Below are positions 33,165 through 43,280 of a stretch of 64,000 nt of DNA, one piece after another. The number at the start of each line of letters is the position of its first letter. The first letter of the stretch is position 1. This stretch comes from Brucella tritici (GTDB lineage Bacteria; Pseudomonadota; Alphaproteobacteria; Rhizobiales; Rhizobiaceae). The DNA lies in NCBI RefSeq assembly GCF_902825325.1, contig NZ_CADEAR010000009.1, forward strand, positions 1 to 64,000. Reading direction: 5' to 3'. The position numbers and the translations under genes are program-made. A model generated the notes under the pieces. That model was not told the origin of the DNA. It worked only from the letters and a program-made list of their open reading frames with translations, and did no database searches.

Positions 33165-34355
33165 ATGACGAATCCGAAACCCGCTGAACCCATGTCGCGC
33201 AATCTGGTCCGCATAGGACTTGCCCTCGCCGTGCTGTTGCTGCTCGCCGCTGGTGCTGCGTTTTATTATGCATCCCGAGTGTCGGACAAAGCCCGCCATG
33301 CAGAAGCCGGTGACAAAATACAGGTCGCGATCAACGCAAAAAGCTGCGAGCCGAACGAACTGACGGTTCCGGCCGGGCGGTCGGTATTTGAAATCGTCAA
33401 TAAGTCGGACCGGACGGTCGAGTGGGAAATCCTTGACGGTGTGATGGTTCTGGAAGAGCGCGAAAATATTGCGCCTGGCTTCAAGCAGACCATAACCGCC
33501 AAGCTGACACCCGGCGAATACCAGATTACCTGTGGGCTCCTTTCCAATCCGCGCGGCAAGCTGACCGTAACTGCGACTGCTGCCAGCGAGGCGGAAAAGG
33601 GCAAGCTTCCGCTTACCGCTTTCATTGGTGCGCTAGCCGAATATCAGATTTATCTGACCACAGAGGTCGCTGAATTCCAAAAAGCTGTTGCGGCACTTTC
33701 CACGGCAATAGCGAGTGGTAACCTTGAGGCCGCACAAGCGGCTTACGGTCCGGCGCGTGAAGCCTATGCGCGCATTGCTCCTGTCTCGGAGGCGTTCTCC
33801 GATCTTGATACAGCTATCAATGCTCGCGCCGATTATTTTGAAAAGCGTGAGCAGGACCCTGCGTTCGGTGGTTTGCACCGTATCGAATACGGTTTGTTCG
33901 AACAGAAATCCGTCGATGGACTGGCGCTTGTTGCTGGCAAGCTCGAGCAGGATACTACTGCATTGAAAGAGCGCATTCGCGGGCTTCGCATTTCACCGGA
34001 TCGCATGATGGCGGGCACTGCTTCCGCGTTGAACCGTTTTGCTTCGACCGCGTCTGATGCCGGTGAAGACCGTTATGCGCACACCGATCTGCAGGCTTTG
34101 TCTGGCCTCCTGGAAGGTTCCGGAAAGACTGCCGATGTCCTGCGCCCCATCGTTTCAAAGGCTGATCCGAAAGCCTTTGAAGGCATCGACAAGGATGCGG
34201 CTTCGATCAAGGCGCTGCTTGATACAGGGGCCGAAGGCAACAGCTACAAAGCGTACGATGCTCTGTCGTCTGATGAAAAGGCGAAAATGAAGGAAGGTGC
34301 GGCTCAACTCGCTGCACAGTTTACGAAACTCCGCGATCAGCTTGGGGTAGATTGA
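33165..34355 (+). CDS. efeO: EfeO-type periplasmic iron-binding protein (cupredoxin plus M75)
   Basis: A 396-residue protein with an N-terminal membrane-spanning signal (residues 16-38). The cupredoxin-like domain at about 45-130 includes INAKSCEPNELTVPAGRS and YQITCG, whose Cys residues are candidate metal ligands. The imelysin/M75 domain at about 145-390 has the HxxE motif in LHRIEYGLF. It delivers iron to EfeU in the periplasm. It starts 12 bases after efeU and overlaps efeB's start by one base (TGATG). A shorter paralogue follows at 35758. Confidence 0.9.
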   Translation: MTNPKPAEPMSRNLVRIGLALAVLLLLAAGAAFYYASRVSDKARHAEAGDKIQVAINAKSCEPNELTVPAGRSVFEIVNKSDRTVEWEILDGVMVLEERENIAPGFKQTITAKLTPGEYQITCGLLSNPRGKLTVTATAASEAEKGKLPLTAFIGALAEYQIYLTTEVAEFQKAVAALSTAIASGNLEAAQAAYGPAREAYARIAPVSEAFSDLDTAINARADYFEKREQDPAFGGLHRIEYGLFEQKSVDGLALVAGKLEQDTTALKERIRGLRISPDRMMAGTASALNRFASTASDAGEDRYAHTDLQALSGLLEGSGKTADVLRPIVSKADPKAFEGIDKDAASIKALLDTGAEGNSYKAYDALSSDEKAKMKEGAAQLAAQFTKLRDQLGVD

Positions 34356-35689
34356 TGACCAGAAAATTTTTCAAAACTGATAAGATTACCACTGAAGAAC
34401 CTGTTTCAGCTGGCCGCCGTGCACTGCTCCTCGGGGCTGGTGCAACCGGGGTTGCCGGAGCCGTCGCAGGTGTGCTTGCCCCGCAGGCGGCCCATGCTCT
34501 TTCTTCGGAAAGCGTGACCAATGCGCCGGAAAGCGAAAAGCTTCACGAAAACCAGCCTTTTTACGGAAAGCACCAGCCGGGTATTGTTACGCCGCGACCC
34601 GCCGCCGGTCTGGTCGCTTCCTTCGATGTGCTGGCGCGTGACCGCGCTGAACTCGAGCGCATGTTCAAGCTGCTGACCGAGCGGACCGAATTCTTGATGA
34701 AGGGTGGGGAGCCGCCGGAACTCGATGCGAAGTTTCCGCCATCGGATTCTGGCATTCTCGGACCTGTCGTCACGCCGGACAATCTCACGGTTACGATCGC
34801 GCTTGGCTCATCCCTGTTCGATGATCGTTTCGGTTTGAAGCCGTTGAAGCCGAAACTTCTGCAACGCATGACCGGCTTCCCCAACGACGCCTTGCAGAAG
34901 GACATCTGCCACGGGGATATCGTTATTCAGTTTTGTTCCAATACGCCGGACACGAACATCCATGCGCTGCGCGACATCATGAAGAATATGCCTGATCTTC
35001 TGATGGTTCGGTGGAAACAGGAAGGCACAGTTCCGGTGCAGCCGCCACATTCGCCTCGAGCTAAGGAAAGCGCCCGAAACTTCCTCGGCTTCCGCGACGG
35101 GTCCGCCAATCCGGATTCCGCCGACGATGCATTAATGAATCGCATCGTCTGGGTGCAGAAGCAAAATGAAGAGCCGGACTGGGCGATGAATGGCAGCTAT
35201 ATGGCTGTACGCATTATTCGCAATTTCGTCGAACGCTGGGATCGCACGCCACTTCAGGAGCAGGAAGCCATTTTCGGACGTCGCAAAGATAGCGGCGCGC
35301 CGTTCGACGGCAAGACCGAAGCCGATGTTCCCGATTATGCGAAGGATGCGGATGGCAAGGTGACGCCGCTCGACTCGCATATTCGTTTGGCGAATCCGCG
35401 CGATGCCAATGCCGAGCAGCACCTCATTCTGCGTCGGCCATTCAACTATTCCAACGGCGTCAGCAAGTCTGGCCAGCTTGATATGGGTCTCCTCTTCATC
35501 GCCTATCAGGCTGATTTGGAAAAGGGCTTCATCACGGTTCAGAACCGGCTCAACGGCGAGCCATTGGAAGAATACCTGAAACCGATTGGAGGCGGGTATT
35601 TCTTCGCGTTGCCGGGTGTTCAGGATAACAAGGACTATTACGCGCGCGCACTTTTGGAGGCAAGCGGTCCGCAAAATGCACGCGGGTGA
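34355..35689 (+). CDS. efeB: EfeB, Dyp-type heme peroxidase
   Basis: A 444-residue secreted peroxidase. A Tat signal with [15 protein letters not shown] leads to cleavage near AAHALS (about residue 50). The Dyp motif [11 protein letters not shown] supplies the catalytic Asp; a later HIRLANPRD holds the likely proximal heme His. In EfeUOB the peroxidase oxidises ferrous iron or handles heme-derived iron in the periplasm. The ATG overlaps the efeO stop by one base, so coupled translation is likely. Confidence 0.93.
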   Translation: MTRKFFKTDKITTEEPVSAGRRALLLGAGATGVAGAVAGVLAPQAAHALSSESVTNAPESEKLHENQPFYGKHQPGIVTPRPAAGLVASFDVLARDRAELERMFKLLTERTEFLMKGGEPPELDAKFPPSDSGILGPVVTPDNLTVTIALGSSLFDDRFGLKPLKPKLLQRMTGFPNDALQKDICHGDIVIQFCSNTPDTNIHALRDIMKNMPDLLMVRWKQEGTVPVQPPHSPRAKESARNFLGFRDGSANPDSADDALMNRIVWVQKQNEEPDWAMNGSYMAVRIIRNFVERWDRTPLQEQEAIFGRRKDSGAPFDGKTEADVPDYAKDADGKVTPLDSHIRLANPRDANAEQHLILRRPFNYSNGVSKSGQLDMGLLFIAYQADLEKGFITVQNRLNGEPLEEYLKPIGGGYFFALPGVQDNKDYYARALLEASGPQNARG

Positions 35690-35757
35690 GGATCGCATCT
35701 CAAGTTTTTGATTTAACGCGCATTTCCCGCGATGCGCTTTATCTGGAGAGGCTAAAT

Positions 35758-36597
35758 ATGAAGTATCGTCTGCCATTGTATGTATCTGGGCTCGCATCGG
35801 CATGTGCCGTTGCCCTCACGCTCAGCTTCGGCGCAGCCAAGGCCGAAGTTTCACCGCTGGACCTCGTTCAGCCGATCGCTGACTACAAAGTCTATGTGCA
35901 GGAAAACCTCGACGTTCTGGTAAAGGACACCAAGGCTTTCACCGACGCGGTCAAGGCAGGTGATCTCGAAAAGGCCAAAGGGCTTTATCCTTCTACGCGC
36001 GTTTCGTATGAAAAGATCGAGCCTATTGCCGAGCTTTTCGCTGATCTTGACGCTTCGATCGACAGCCGTGCCGATGACCATGAAAATGGTGAGAAGTCGG
36101 AAGATTTCACCGGGTTTCACCGCATCGAATATGGCCTGTTTGCGCAGAATTCGACTGAAGGACTCGCTCCGATTGCTGACAAGCTCTATGCAGATGTGCT
36201 GGAACTCCAGAAGCGCGTAAAAGACCTGACTGTTCCGCCGGAAAAGGTCGTCGGTGGTGCCGCTGCCTTGCTGGAAGAAGTAGCTGCAACCAAGATTTCC
36301 GGCGAGGAAGACCGTTACAGTCACACCGATCTTTGGGATTTCAAGGCCAATGTCGATGGTGCCCAGAAGATTGTTGAGCTCTTCAAGCCTTTGCTGGAAA
36401 AGGAAAATCCAGACCTCGTGAAGAAGGTGGAAGCCAATTTCAAGACTGTCGATGATATTCTCGCAAAGTACAAGAAGGGTGACGGTTACGAATCCTACGA
36501 CAAGCTGTCGGATGATGATCGCAAGGCACTTGCTGGTCCTGTGACCACGCTTGCCGAAGATCTTTCTACCCTGCGCGGCACGCTCGGCCTGAACTAA
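35758..36597 (+). CDS. Second EfeO-like protein (M75 domain only, EfeM type)
   Basis: A 279-residue periplasmic protein with a Sec signal peptide (cleavage near AKA/EVS, residue 29). A single imelysin/M75 domain carries [11 protein letters not shown] (HxxE) and [20 protein letters not shown]. It lacks the cupredoxin domain of the 33165 protein but is otherwise parallel to it, including the shared HRIEYGLF segment. GGAGAGG sits correctly before the ATG at 35758. EfeM-type proteins act as iron receptors in place of or alongside EfeO. It is last in the operon, followed by a bidirectional terminator. Confidence 0.87.
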   Translation: MKYRLPLYVSGLASACAVALTLSFGAAKAEVSPLDLVQPIADYKVYVQENLDVLVKDTKAFTDAVKAGDLEKAKGLYPSTRVSYEKIEPIAELFADLDASIDSRADDHENGEKSEDFTGFHRIEYGLFAQNSTEGLAPIADKLYADVLELQKRVKDLTVPPEKVVGGAAALLEEVAATKISGEEDRYSHTDLWDFKANVDGAQKIVELFKPLLEKENPDLVKKVEANFKTVDDILAKYKKGDGYESYDKLSDDDRKALAGPVTTLAEDLSTLRGTLGLN

Positions 36598-36607
36598 ATT
36601 ACGGAAA

Positions 36608-36635
36608 TAAAATGGCGGGTTAACCCGCCATTTTT
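36608..36635. terminator. Bidirectional terminator between efe operon and LacI gene
   Basis: AAATGGCGGGTT (36610-36621) and AACCCGCCATTT (36622-36633) form a nearly loopless 12-bp stem, flanked by A-run and T-run. It lies between convergent genes and serves both. Confidence 0.9.
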
Positions 36636-37674
36636 ATGCGCTCATACGCAGCTTGATTTCGGCATTAAGCAAAATGCGCTGTGTTTCCGGCAGTTCCAGT
36701 CGGTCATCCGTTGTTTCGCTCAATGTTCGAAACAAGAGCTCAATCGCCAGCCGCCCGATTTCATTATAATCCTGCGCCACTGTGGTGAGTGGCGGGCACG
36801 TATATTCCGATAGCGGATTATTGTCGTGACCGGCGACACGAACGTCGCAATCCTTGAGTCTGCCGATTTTCAGACCAGCCTGCCAGAGTGCGCTGGTTAC
36901 GCCAAAGGCGATGCGATCATTGGAGCATAGAACAGTGCTTGTCGGAAGACGTCCCTTTTCGCGCAGAATTCGCGCGGTCTGCTCGAAGGCATAACGTTCG
37001 AAATCCCAGCTTCGGCTTTGTTCGAGGTCAATGATGCGCGGCTCATAACCCAGCTTTTCCATGGCCTGTCGATAGGCATCTTGTCGTTTGATAGCGTTGT
37101 TATTGACCATCGGCATGGAAAAATAGCAGGGCTCGCTGCCCGAGCGGCACAGATAGTCGACGATCAGATGAAAGGACTTGAGATTGTCGGTGCCGACAAA
37201 GGGCGAGGTGTTGTCGAGCGGAGAGTCGACATAGACAATTGGAACGTCATCGGCGAGGCGCGCCAGTGTCGAATGTTGCGACTCTTCCCCAAGCGGCGCG
37301 ATGATGGCGCCTGCGACATTGAGCGAACGCAGAGTTTCAATTGCCTGCTTTTCCAGCTCAGGCTTGCCATCGGATGACAGAACAATCGCAAGATAGCCGC
37401 GTTGCTCTGCGAGCGACTGCAATCGCTTCGTCATCGCCATGTAGAAATGATCGAGCTGATTGGGAATAATTATACCCAAAATTGTCGTGCGACGTCGATT
37501 GAGGTTCACCGCGAAAAGATTAGGCCTAAAGCCGGATTGCTTGATCGCTGCTTCGATCAGTTCGCGAGTCTTGGGGCGGACGGATGATGGATCGCTGAAA
37601 TATTTCGAAACCGTCGGACGTGAAAGCCCAACAAACTCCGAAAAATCCTCCATGGTGCGTATTGTCTTGCGCAC
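36634..37674 (-). CDS. LacI-family repressor of the sorbitol/mannitol operon
   Basis: A 346-residue regulator. An N-terminal LacI helix-turn-helix (about residues 8-30) reads MEDFSEFVGLSRPTVSKYFS. The hinge NLNRRRTTILGIIIPN leads into a periplasmic-binding-fold effector domain (about 65-340) with LCSNDRIAFGVTSALW and VRVAGHDNNPLSEY. It is encoded divergently from the sugar-alcohol operon and faces a perfect 12-bp palindrome just after that operon's -10. The effector should be a sugar or sugar alcohol. Confidence 0.87.
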   Translation of the reverse strand: MRKTIRTMEDFSEFVGLSRPTVSKYFSDPSSVRPKTRELIEAAIKQSGFRPNLFAVNLNRRRTTILGIIIPNQLDHFYMAMTKRLQSLAEQRGYLAIVLSSDGKPELEKQAIETLRSLNVAGAIIAPLGEESQHSTLARLADDVPIVYVDSPLDNTSPFVGTDNLKSFHLIVDYLCRSGSEPCYFSMPMVNNNAIKRQDAYRQAMEKLGYEPRIIDLEQSRSWDFERYAFEQTARILREKGRLPTSTVLCSNDRIAFGVTSALWQAGLKIGRLKDCDVRVAGHDNNPLSEYTCPPLTTVAQDYNEIGRLAIELLFRTLSETTDDRLELPETQRILLNAEIKLRMSA

Positions 37675-38135
37675 GTCTTTACGTCCTGTTCGTCAGTTGT
37701 CGCGAGTTGAATGCACACGACGATGCTGTTTTTTGCGAAGCCGCCGCATAAACTGGAATGTGCTGATTTCTCAGGACAAAATCTGGCCCCGGTTGCCGCT
37801 TCTTCAACGATTTCAGGATGTTCCTCCAGCTTCGCTCGCCTTTGTTCTCCTCTAGGCGAAGTCCGGTCAAACTGTCAAAGGCGGGGCAAAACGTCAAGCA
37901 GACAAATGTGTTCGCAGAGAATGATGCGGTGAATATCCATATGTGCTAAAACATCGGTTCGTGAATTTGGCAGGTGGAAATGTCCGCGATTTCAGCCTTC
38001 AGAACTGTTCACAATGGCGGTCGTTTCTCCTCGCAACGCAAAATTGAAAACCGTCCTTGACAAGCTACGGACGCTCGCGCCATAAATTTTACATATGTAA
38101 GAATTTTGCTATGCATTCGTAAAGGAGGAGACGAA
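37675..38135. promoter_or_regulatory. Divergent promoter region of the sorbitol/mannitol operon
   Basis: No gene lies in this 460-base gap. For the plus-strand operon, TTGACA (38057-38062) pairs with a CATAAA (38081-38086) 18 bases on. Immediately after the -10, TTACATATGTAA (38089-38100) is a perfect 12-bp palindrome, placed to block transcription when bound. It is the best LacI-type operator candidate here. The long leader toward the minus-strand LacI gene shows nothing recognisable. Confidence 0.6.
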
Positions 38136-39455
38136 ATGCGGACCAAGTCTTATGTTGCAGGGCTTATTGCGTCTGCTGCAGGTGTTGCAGTTATGGCCGG
38201 GGCTGCGTGGGCGGAAGAGCTCACTATCGCGACGGTCAATAATGGTGACATGATCATCATGCAGAAACTGTCGCCGGAATGGGAAAAAGCCACCGGCAAT
38301 AAAATCAACTGGGTTGTACTTGAAGAAAACGTGTTGCGTCAGCGCGTCACGACCGATATTGCCACCAAGAGCGGCCAGTTCGATATCCTGACCATTGGCG
38401 GTTACGAGACGCCAATCTGGGGCAAGGCCGGCTGGCTTCTGTCGGTCGATGATCTCGGTGATGATTACGGTTATGACGATCTCATCAAGCCGGTTCGCGC
38501 CGGTCTGACGGTCGATGGCAAGCTCTACGCTGTGCCATTCTATGCCGAAAGCTCGTTTACACTTTATCGCAAGGACTTGTTTGACGCGGCGGGCCTCAAA
38601 ATGCCCGATGCGCCAACCTATGCGGAAATCAAGGATTTCGCGACCAAGCTGACCGACAAGTCCAAAGAACAATATGGTCTCTGCCTGCGCGGAAAGCCGG
38701 GCTGGGGCGAGAACATGGCTTATCTCGGTACGCTGATCAATACGTTCGGTGGCAGGTGGTTCGATGAAAACTGGAAGCCTCAGATCAATTCGGACGAATG
38801 GAAGAAGGCGATCAACTTCTACGTCGATCTAATGAAGGAAGCAGGCCCTCCCGGAATTACCTCGAACGGCTTCAACGAAAATCAGGCCCTGTTCTCGACC
38901 GGCCATTGCGCCATGTGGATCGACGCTACGTCTGCTGCCGGACGCATCTATGATCCAAAGCAGAGCCAGGTTGCCGACAAGGTTGCCTTTACCAAGGCTC
39001 CGGTCGAGGTGACGCCAAACGGTTCCTCATGGGCGTGGTCATGGAATCTCGCAATTCCGGCATCGAGCAAGAAGGCGGAAGCCGCGAAGTCTTTCCTGAA
39101 ATGGGCAACCTCGAAGGAATATGTCGAGCTCGTCGGCAAGTCGGAAGGTTGGGTTGCTGTTCCTCCGGGTACACGCCAGTCCACCTATGCCAATGAGGAA
39201 TATAAGAAGGCAGCCCCCTTCGCGGATACGGTACTGAAAGCCATCGAATCTGCCGATCCAACAAAGCCGACCAAGGACCCGGTCCCTTATACTGGCATCC
39301 AGTTTGTGGCCATTCCTGAATTCCAGGCCATAGGCACGCTGGTTGGACAGGCAATCTCATCGGCTGTCGCAGGTCAGCAGAGTGTAGATGCGGCGCTCGA
39401 CGGCGCGCAGCGTCAGGTCGAGCAGATCATGACGCAGGCCGGTTACATCAAGTAG
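38136..39455 (+). CDS. smoE: Sorbitol/mannitol-binding protein of ABC importer (SmoE type)
   Basis: A 439-residue family 1 extracellular solute receptor with a signal peptide ending near AWA/EEL (residue 28). It has EELTIATVNNGDMIIMQKLS near the mature start and PNGSSWAWSWNLAIP later, typical of the sugar-alcohol receptors SmoE/MtlE. The ATG at 38136 is preceded by AAAGGAGG. It is first gene of the operon. A strong stem-loop after its stop likely keeps its mRNA level above those of the membrane subunits. Confidence 0.9.
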   Translation: MRTKSYVAGLIASAAGVAVMAGAAWAEELTIATVNNGDMIIMQKLSPEWEKATGNKINWVVLEENVLRQRVTTDIATKSGQFDILTIGGYETPIWGKAGWLLSVDDLGDDYGYDDLIKPVRAGLTVDGKLYAVPFYAESSFTLYRKDLFDAAGLKMPDAPTYAEIKDFATKLTDKSKEQYGLCLRGKPGWGENMAYLGTLINTFGGRWFDENWKPQINSDEWKKAINFYVDLMKEAGPPGITSNGFNENQALFSTGHCAMWIDATSAAGRIYDPKQSQVADKVAFTKAPVEVTPNGSSWAWSWNLAIPASSKKAEAAKSFLKWATSKEYVELVGKSEGWVAVPPGTRQSTYANEEYKKAAPFADTVLKAIESADPTKPTKDPVPYTGIQFVAIPEFQAIGTLVGQAISSAVAGQQSVDAALDGAQRQVEQIMTQAGYIK

Positions 39456-39466
39456 CCGTAAAATAA

Positions 39467-39510
39467 AGGTCTGCCGCCTTCGGTAGGAGGAAGGCGGCAG
39501 ACCTGATTTT
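39467..39510 (+). terminator. Intra-operon stem-loop (partial terminator/RNA stabiliser)
   Basis: A perfect 15-bp stem, AGGTCTGCCGCCTTC (39467-39481) with GAAGGCGGCAGACCT (39490-39504), around GGTAGGAG, followed by GATTTT. It lies between the receptor and first permease genes, where such loops protect the upstream message and cut read-through. Confidence 0.85.
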
Positions 39511-39562
39511 CGTAGAGGTTCGCCGCAGCGAATCCGAAACGGGAAGGGGAGGATAAGTCCGA

Positions 39563-40480
39563 ATGCCAGCAAACCATGCGTTGGCCGCAGGCACAAAATC
39601 ACGCTTTGCAGCAAAGTCGCGTCGTAGTGTCCGCACTGGACCGCTGCTCGCTCCAGCCGTCATTCTGCTTCTGCTATGGATGATCGTTCCGCTGGCGATG
39701 ACCCTGTGGTTCTCGTTTCAGTATTACAATCTCATCAATCCGTTCATTACTGGTTTTGCCGGTTTCTCTAACTACTCCTTCCTTTTATCTGATCCCACCT
39801 TATGGTCAGCAATCGCCAAAACGCTGATCCTTGTCGTGTCGGTTCTTGTAATATCAGTTGTCTTTGGCGTGCTTTTCGCAGTCATCTTTGATCAGGATTT
39901 CTGGGGTAAGAACATAGCGCGGCTTCTGGTCATTGCGCCGTTCTTCGTCATGCCGACCGTTTCCGCGCTGATCTGGAAAAACCTGCTGATGCATCCGGTG
40001 AACGGGCTGTTCGCCTTCATTTCACGCAGTTTCGGCCTGCCGGTAATCGACTGGTTCTCGCAGTTTCCAATGGCTTCCGTCATCATAATTGTATCCTGGC
40101 AATGGGTGCCGTTTGCGACACTGATCCTGATGACGGCGATGCAGTCACTGGATCGGGAACAGATGGAGGCGGCGCGCCTGGACGGGGCCAAAGGCCCGGT
40201 AATGTTCTATTATATCGTGCTGCCGCATCTGCTGCGCCCGATCTCGGTCGTCATCATGATCGAGACGATCTTCCTTCTGTCGGTATTTGCTGAAATCCTT
40301 GTCACCACTTCGGGTGGACCGGGTATCGCCACGACAACGCTTACCTATTTCATCTATCTGAAAGCGCTCCTGCAATGGGATATAGGCGGCGCTTCCGCAG
40401 CTGGTGTTATCGCCATCATCCTCGCCAACATCGTTGCCGCGTTCCTGATCCGGACTGTCGCACGAAATCTGGATAATTAG
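39563..40480 (+). CDS. smoF: Sugar-alcohol ABC transporter permease (SmoF type)
   Basis: A 305-residue inner-membrane protein with six helices and the MalF-like fold. The EAA loop reads EQMEAARLDGAKGPVMFYYIVLPHLLRP near residue 200. The first 35 residues are cytoplasmic and basic. It pairs with the second permease 13 bases downstream. GGGAGGA precedes the start at 39563. Confidence 0.9.
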   Translation: MPANHALAAGTKSRFAAKSRRSVRTGPLLAPAVILLLLWMIVPLAMTLWFSFQYYNLINPFITGFAGFSNYSFLLSDPTLWSAIAKTLILVVSVLVISVVFGVLFAVIFDQDFWGKNIARLLVIAPFFVMPTVSALIWKNLLMHPVNGLFAFISRSFGLPVIDWFSQFPMASVIIIVSWQWVPFATLILMTAMQSLDREQMEAARLDGAKGPVMFYYIVLPHLLRPISVVIMIETIFLLSVFAEILVTTSGGPGIATTTLTYFIYLKALLQWDIGGASAAGVIAIILANIVAAFLIRTVARNLDN

Positions 40481-40492
40481 GAGGGCTGACCG

Positions 40493-41320
40493 ATGGCTGC
40501 AAAACGCAAGATCAACAAGGCTGCCGTCTCGGCTGGGATCATTGGCTGGATCGTGGCACTGCTAATGTTCTTCCCGATCCTCTGGATGCTGCTCGCCGCA
40601 TTCAAGACCGAAATCGACGCCGTGGCGCCCCCAAAACTGTTCTTTGAGCCAACGCTGGAGAATTTTGTCGCGGTCAATCAGCGTGCTGATTATTTCCGCT
40701 ATGCCATGAACAGCATCGTCGAAAGTCTGGGCGCGACTATTCTCTCACTCATTATCGCGGTGCCCGCGGCTTATGCAGCGGCGTTCTTCCCTGGCAAGCG
40801 CACCAAAGACCTGCTTCTATGGATGCTGTCCACCAAGATGCTACCTGCAGTCGGTGTGCTGGTGCCGATCTATCTTCTGGCACGTGACACCGGACTTCTT
40901 GATACACGCACCGGCCTCATCATCATCTTCACCCTGTCCAACCTGCCGATTGTGGTCTGGATGCTCTACTCCTTCTTCAAGGAAGTCCCTGGTGAAATCC
41001 TCGAAGCAAGCCGTATGGACGGTGCGAAAGTTGGCCAGCAGATACGCTACCTACTGTTACCGTTGAGTCTTCCGGGTATCGCATCGACGGCGCTACTGTC
41101 CATCATCCTGTGCTGGAACGAAGCGTTCTGGAGCCTGAACCTGACGGCTTCGCAGGCCGGTCCGCTCACTGCATTCATAGCATCCTTCTCGTCACCGGAA
41201 GGGCTGTTTTGGGCAAAACTTTCGGCAGCCTCGACGCTCGCAATCGCGCCAATTCTTGTCTTTGGATGGATCACGCAGCGCCAGTTGGTGCGCGGGCTTA
41301 CCTTTGGCGCAGTGAAATAA
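40493..41320 (+). CDS. smoG: Sugar-alcohol ABC transporter permease (SmoG type)
   Basis: A 275-residue MalG-like inner-membrane protein with six helices. The EAA loop reads [20 protein letters not shown] and then LLPLSLPGI, near residue 175. It forms the channel with SmoF and docks with the ATPase encoded ten bases downstream. Confidence 0.9.
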   Translation: MAAKRKINKAAVSAGIIGWIVALLMFFPILWMLLAAFKTEIDAVAPPKLFFEPTLENFVAVNQRADYFRYAMNSIVESLGATILSLIIAVPAAYAAAFFPGKRTKDLLLWMLSTKMLPAVGVLVPIYLLARDTGLLDTRTGLIIIFTLSNLPIVVWMLYSFFKEVPGEILEASRMDGAKVGQQIRYLLLPLSLPGIASTALLSIILCWNEAFWSLNLTASQAGPLTAFIASFSSPEGLFWAKLSAASTLAIAPILVFGWITQRQLVRGLTFGAVK

Positions 41321-41330
41321 AGGGAACGAA

Positions 41331-42458
41331 ATGGCTACACTATCACTGAAAAACGCCACCAAGTCCTTCGGCAATATTGATGTTATCAAGGGCGTCGATC
41401 TCGACATTGCAGACCGCGAATTCGTGGTTTTCGTCGGGCCATCCGGTTCAGGCAAGTCAACGCTTCTGCGCATGATTGCCGGGCTTGAGGAAATTACCGG
41501 CGGTGACCTCACGATTGATGGCGAACGTATCAATGATACGCCGCCGGACGAGCGTGGTCTTGCCATGGTTTTCCAGACCTATGCGCTCTATCCGCATATG
41601 AATGTGCGCGATAATATGGGCTTTGCGCTGAAACTAGCAGGCGTTGCCAAAGCCGAACGCGATCGCAAGGTGGAAGAGGTTGCAAAAACGCTGCAGCTTG
41701 ACCAATTGCTTGACCGCAAGCCGAAACAGCTTTCTGGCGGTCAGCGTCAACGTGTTGCCATTGGGCGCGCCATGGTGCGCGAACCGAAGATTTTCCTGTT
41801 CGATGAGCCGCTTTCCAATCTCGATGCTGCTCTGCGTGTGCAGATGCGTATCGAACTGGCGCGTCTGCACGACCGGCTCAATGCGACAATGATTTATGTC
41901 ACGCATGATCAGGTGGAAGCGATGACGCTTGCACACAAGATCGTGGTTCTCCGCGACGGGAAGGTGGAGCAGGTGGGATCGCCGCTGGAGCTTTATCACC
42001 ATCCGGTCAACCGTTTTGTGGCTGGGTTTATCGGTTCACCGACCATGAACTTCATCGAGGTCAAAGCCAGTGCTGTCGATGCCGATGGGGTGACGGTTCA
42101 GCTTGCAAATGGACGTTTCGTCAAAGCGCTTGTCAAAAGCGAGGGCGTAAGCGCTGGGGCACCGCTGGTTCTCGGCATTCGTCCGGAACATCTTCATCCG
42201 GCAGCCGATGGTATCCTCGAAGGCGAGATCATGGTCGTCGAGCGTCTTGGCGGTGAGACCTATCTCTATGTGCAAAATGAAAGTGCAACCGGACTGATCG
42301 TGGCAGAGGCAGGCGGCGGAAGCGCGGCGCGTGCACACGAAGCGGCTAAGCTAGGTTTTGATCCGACTGACGCGCATTTGTTTACTCCCGATGGCAAGGC
42401 TTTGGAGCGCTTTGAACGGCATCCATTATTGCTGACGGAGAAGAAAACGCAACTGTGA
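41331..42458 (+). CDS. smoK: Sugar-alcohol ABC transporter ATPase (SmoK/MalK type)
   Basis: A 375-residue MalK-class ATPase. Walker [10 protein letters not shown] at 36-44, Q-loop in [17 protein letters not shown], signature [19 protein letters not shown], Walker [22 protein letters not shown]-terminal TOBE/MalK regulatory region (about 240-365) is present with [11 protein letters not shown]. It energises the two permeases and may also serve other sugar importers. Confidence 0.93.
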   Translation: MATLSLKNATKSFGNIDVIKGVDLDIADREFVVFVGPSGSGKSTLLRMIAGLEEITGGDLTIDGERINDTPPDERGLAMVFQTYALYPHMNVRDNMGFALKLAGVAKAERDRKVEEVAKTLQLDQLLDRKPKQLSGGQRQRVAIGRAMVREPKIFLFDEPLSNLDAALRVQMRIELARLHDRLNATMIYVTHDQVEAMTLAHKIVVLRDGKVEQVGSPLELYHHPVNRFVAGFIGSPTMNFIEVKASAVDADGVTVQLANGRFVKALVKSEGVSAGAPLVLGIRPEHLHPAADGILEGEIMVVERLGGETYLYVQNESATGLIVAEAGGGSAARAHEAAKLGFDPTDAHLFTPDGKALERFERHPLLLTEKKTQL

Positions 42459-42488
42459 GAGCAGGCTGCAATATCCCGGAGTATCCCC

Positions 42489-43259
42489 ATGAGACTGAAA
42501 GACAAGGTGGCCCTCATCACTGGTGCTGCGCGCGGTATCGGACTTGGCTTCGCCGAGGCCTATGTGCGCGAGGGCGCGAAGGTTATTATTGCCGACATTA
42601 ATATCGAGCGGGCAGAAGAGGCCGCAAGTAGCATCGGTCCATCGGCCAAGGCGGTAAAGCTTGACGTGACCGACCTCAATCAGATCGACAAGGTAGTCGC
42701 GGAGATTGATGCGGAATATGGCGGCATCGATATTCTGGTCAATAATGCCGCGATCTTCGATATGGCCCCTATCAACGAATTGACCGAGGACAGCTATGAG
42801 CGTGTGCTTGGCATCAACTTGAAGGGGCCGCTTTTCATGATGAAGGCGGTTTCGAACGTGATGATTAAGCGTGGACGCGGCGGCAAGATCATCAATATGG
42901 CGAGCCAGGCGGGCCGTCGCGGCGAGGCGCTGGTGACCCTCTATTGCGCGTCCAAGGCTGCCATCATTTCTGCTACACAGTCGGCAGCTCTCGCGCTCGT
43001 CAAGCACGGGATTAATGTCAATGCGATTGCGCCGGGTGTGGTCGATGGCGAACATTGGGACGTCGTGGATGCGAATTTCGCCAAATGGGAAGGCTTGAAG
43101 CCGGGAGAGAAAAAAGCGGCGGTGGCTAAGTCCGTGCCGATTGGTCGCTTTGCGACACCAGAAGATATCACCGGCATGGCTGTTTTTCTTGCCTCATCTG
43201 ATAGTGACTACATCCTCGCTCAGACTTTCGGCGTTGACGGTGGCAACTGGATGGCTTGA
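42489..43259 (+). CDS. smoS: Sorbitol dehydrogenase (L-iditol 2-dehydrogenase), SDR type
   Basis: A 256-residue short-chain dehydrogenase oxidising sorbitol or galactitol to the ketose with NAD. It has TGAARGIGLGFAEAYVREGA for the cofactor, NNAAIFD, catalytic Ser in NMASQAGRRGEA and YCASK as the active Tyr-Lys pair. The C-terminus DGGNWMA fits SmoS/PolS. It is downstream of the importer, as in Rhodobacter smo operons, and is followed by two further dehydrogenases. Confidence 0.88.
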   Translation: MRLKDKVALITGAARGIGLGFAEAYVREGAKVIIADINIERAEEAASSIGPSAKAVKLDVTDLNQIDKVVAEIDAEYGGIDILVNNAAIFDMAPINELTEDSYERVLGINLKGPLFMMKAVSNVMIKRGRGGKIINMASQAGRRGEALVTLYCASKAAIISATQSAALALVKHGINVNAIAPGVVDGEHWDVVDANFAKWEGLKPGEKKAAVAKSVPIGRFATPEDITGMAVFLASSDSDYILAQTFGVDGGNWMA

Positions 43260-43280
43260 GTAGAGGCCGGGACATTTGCA

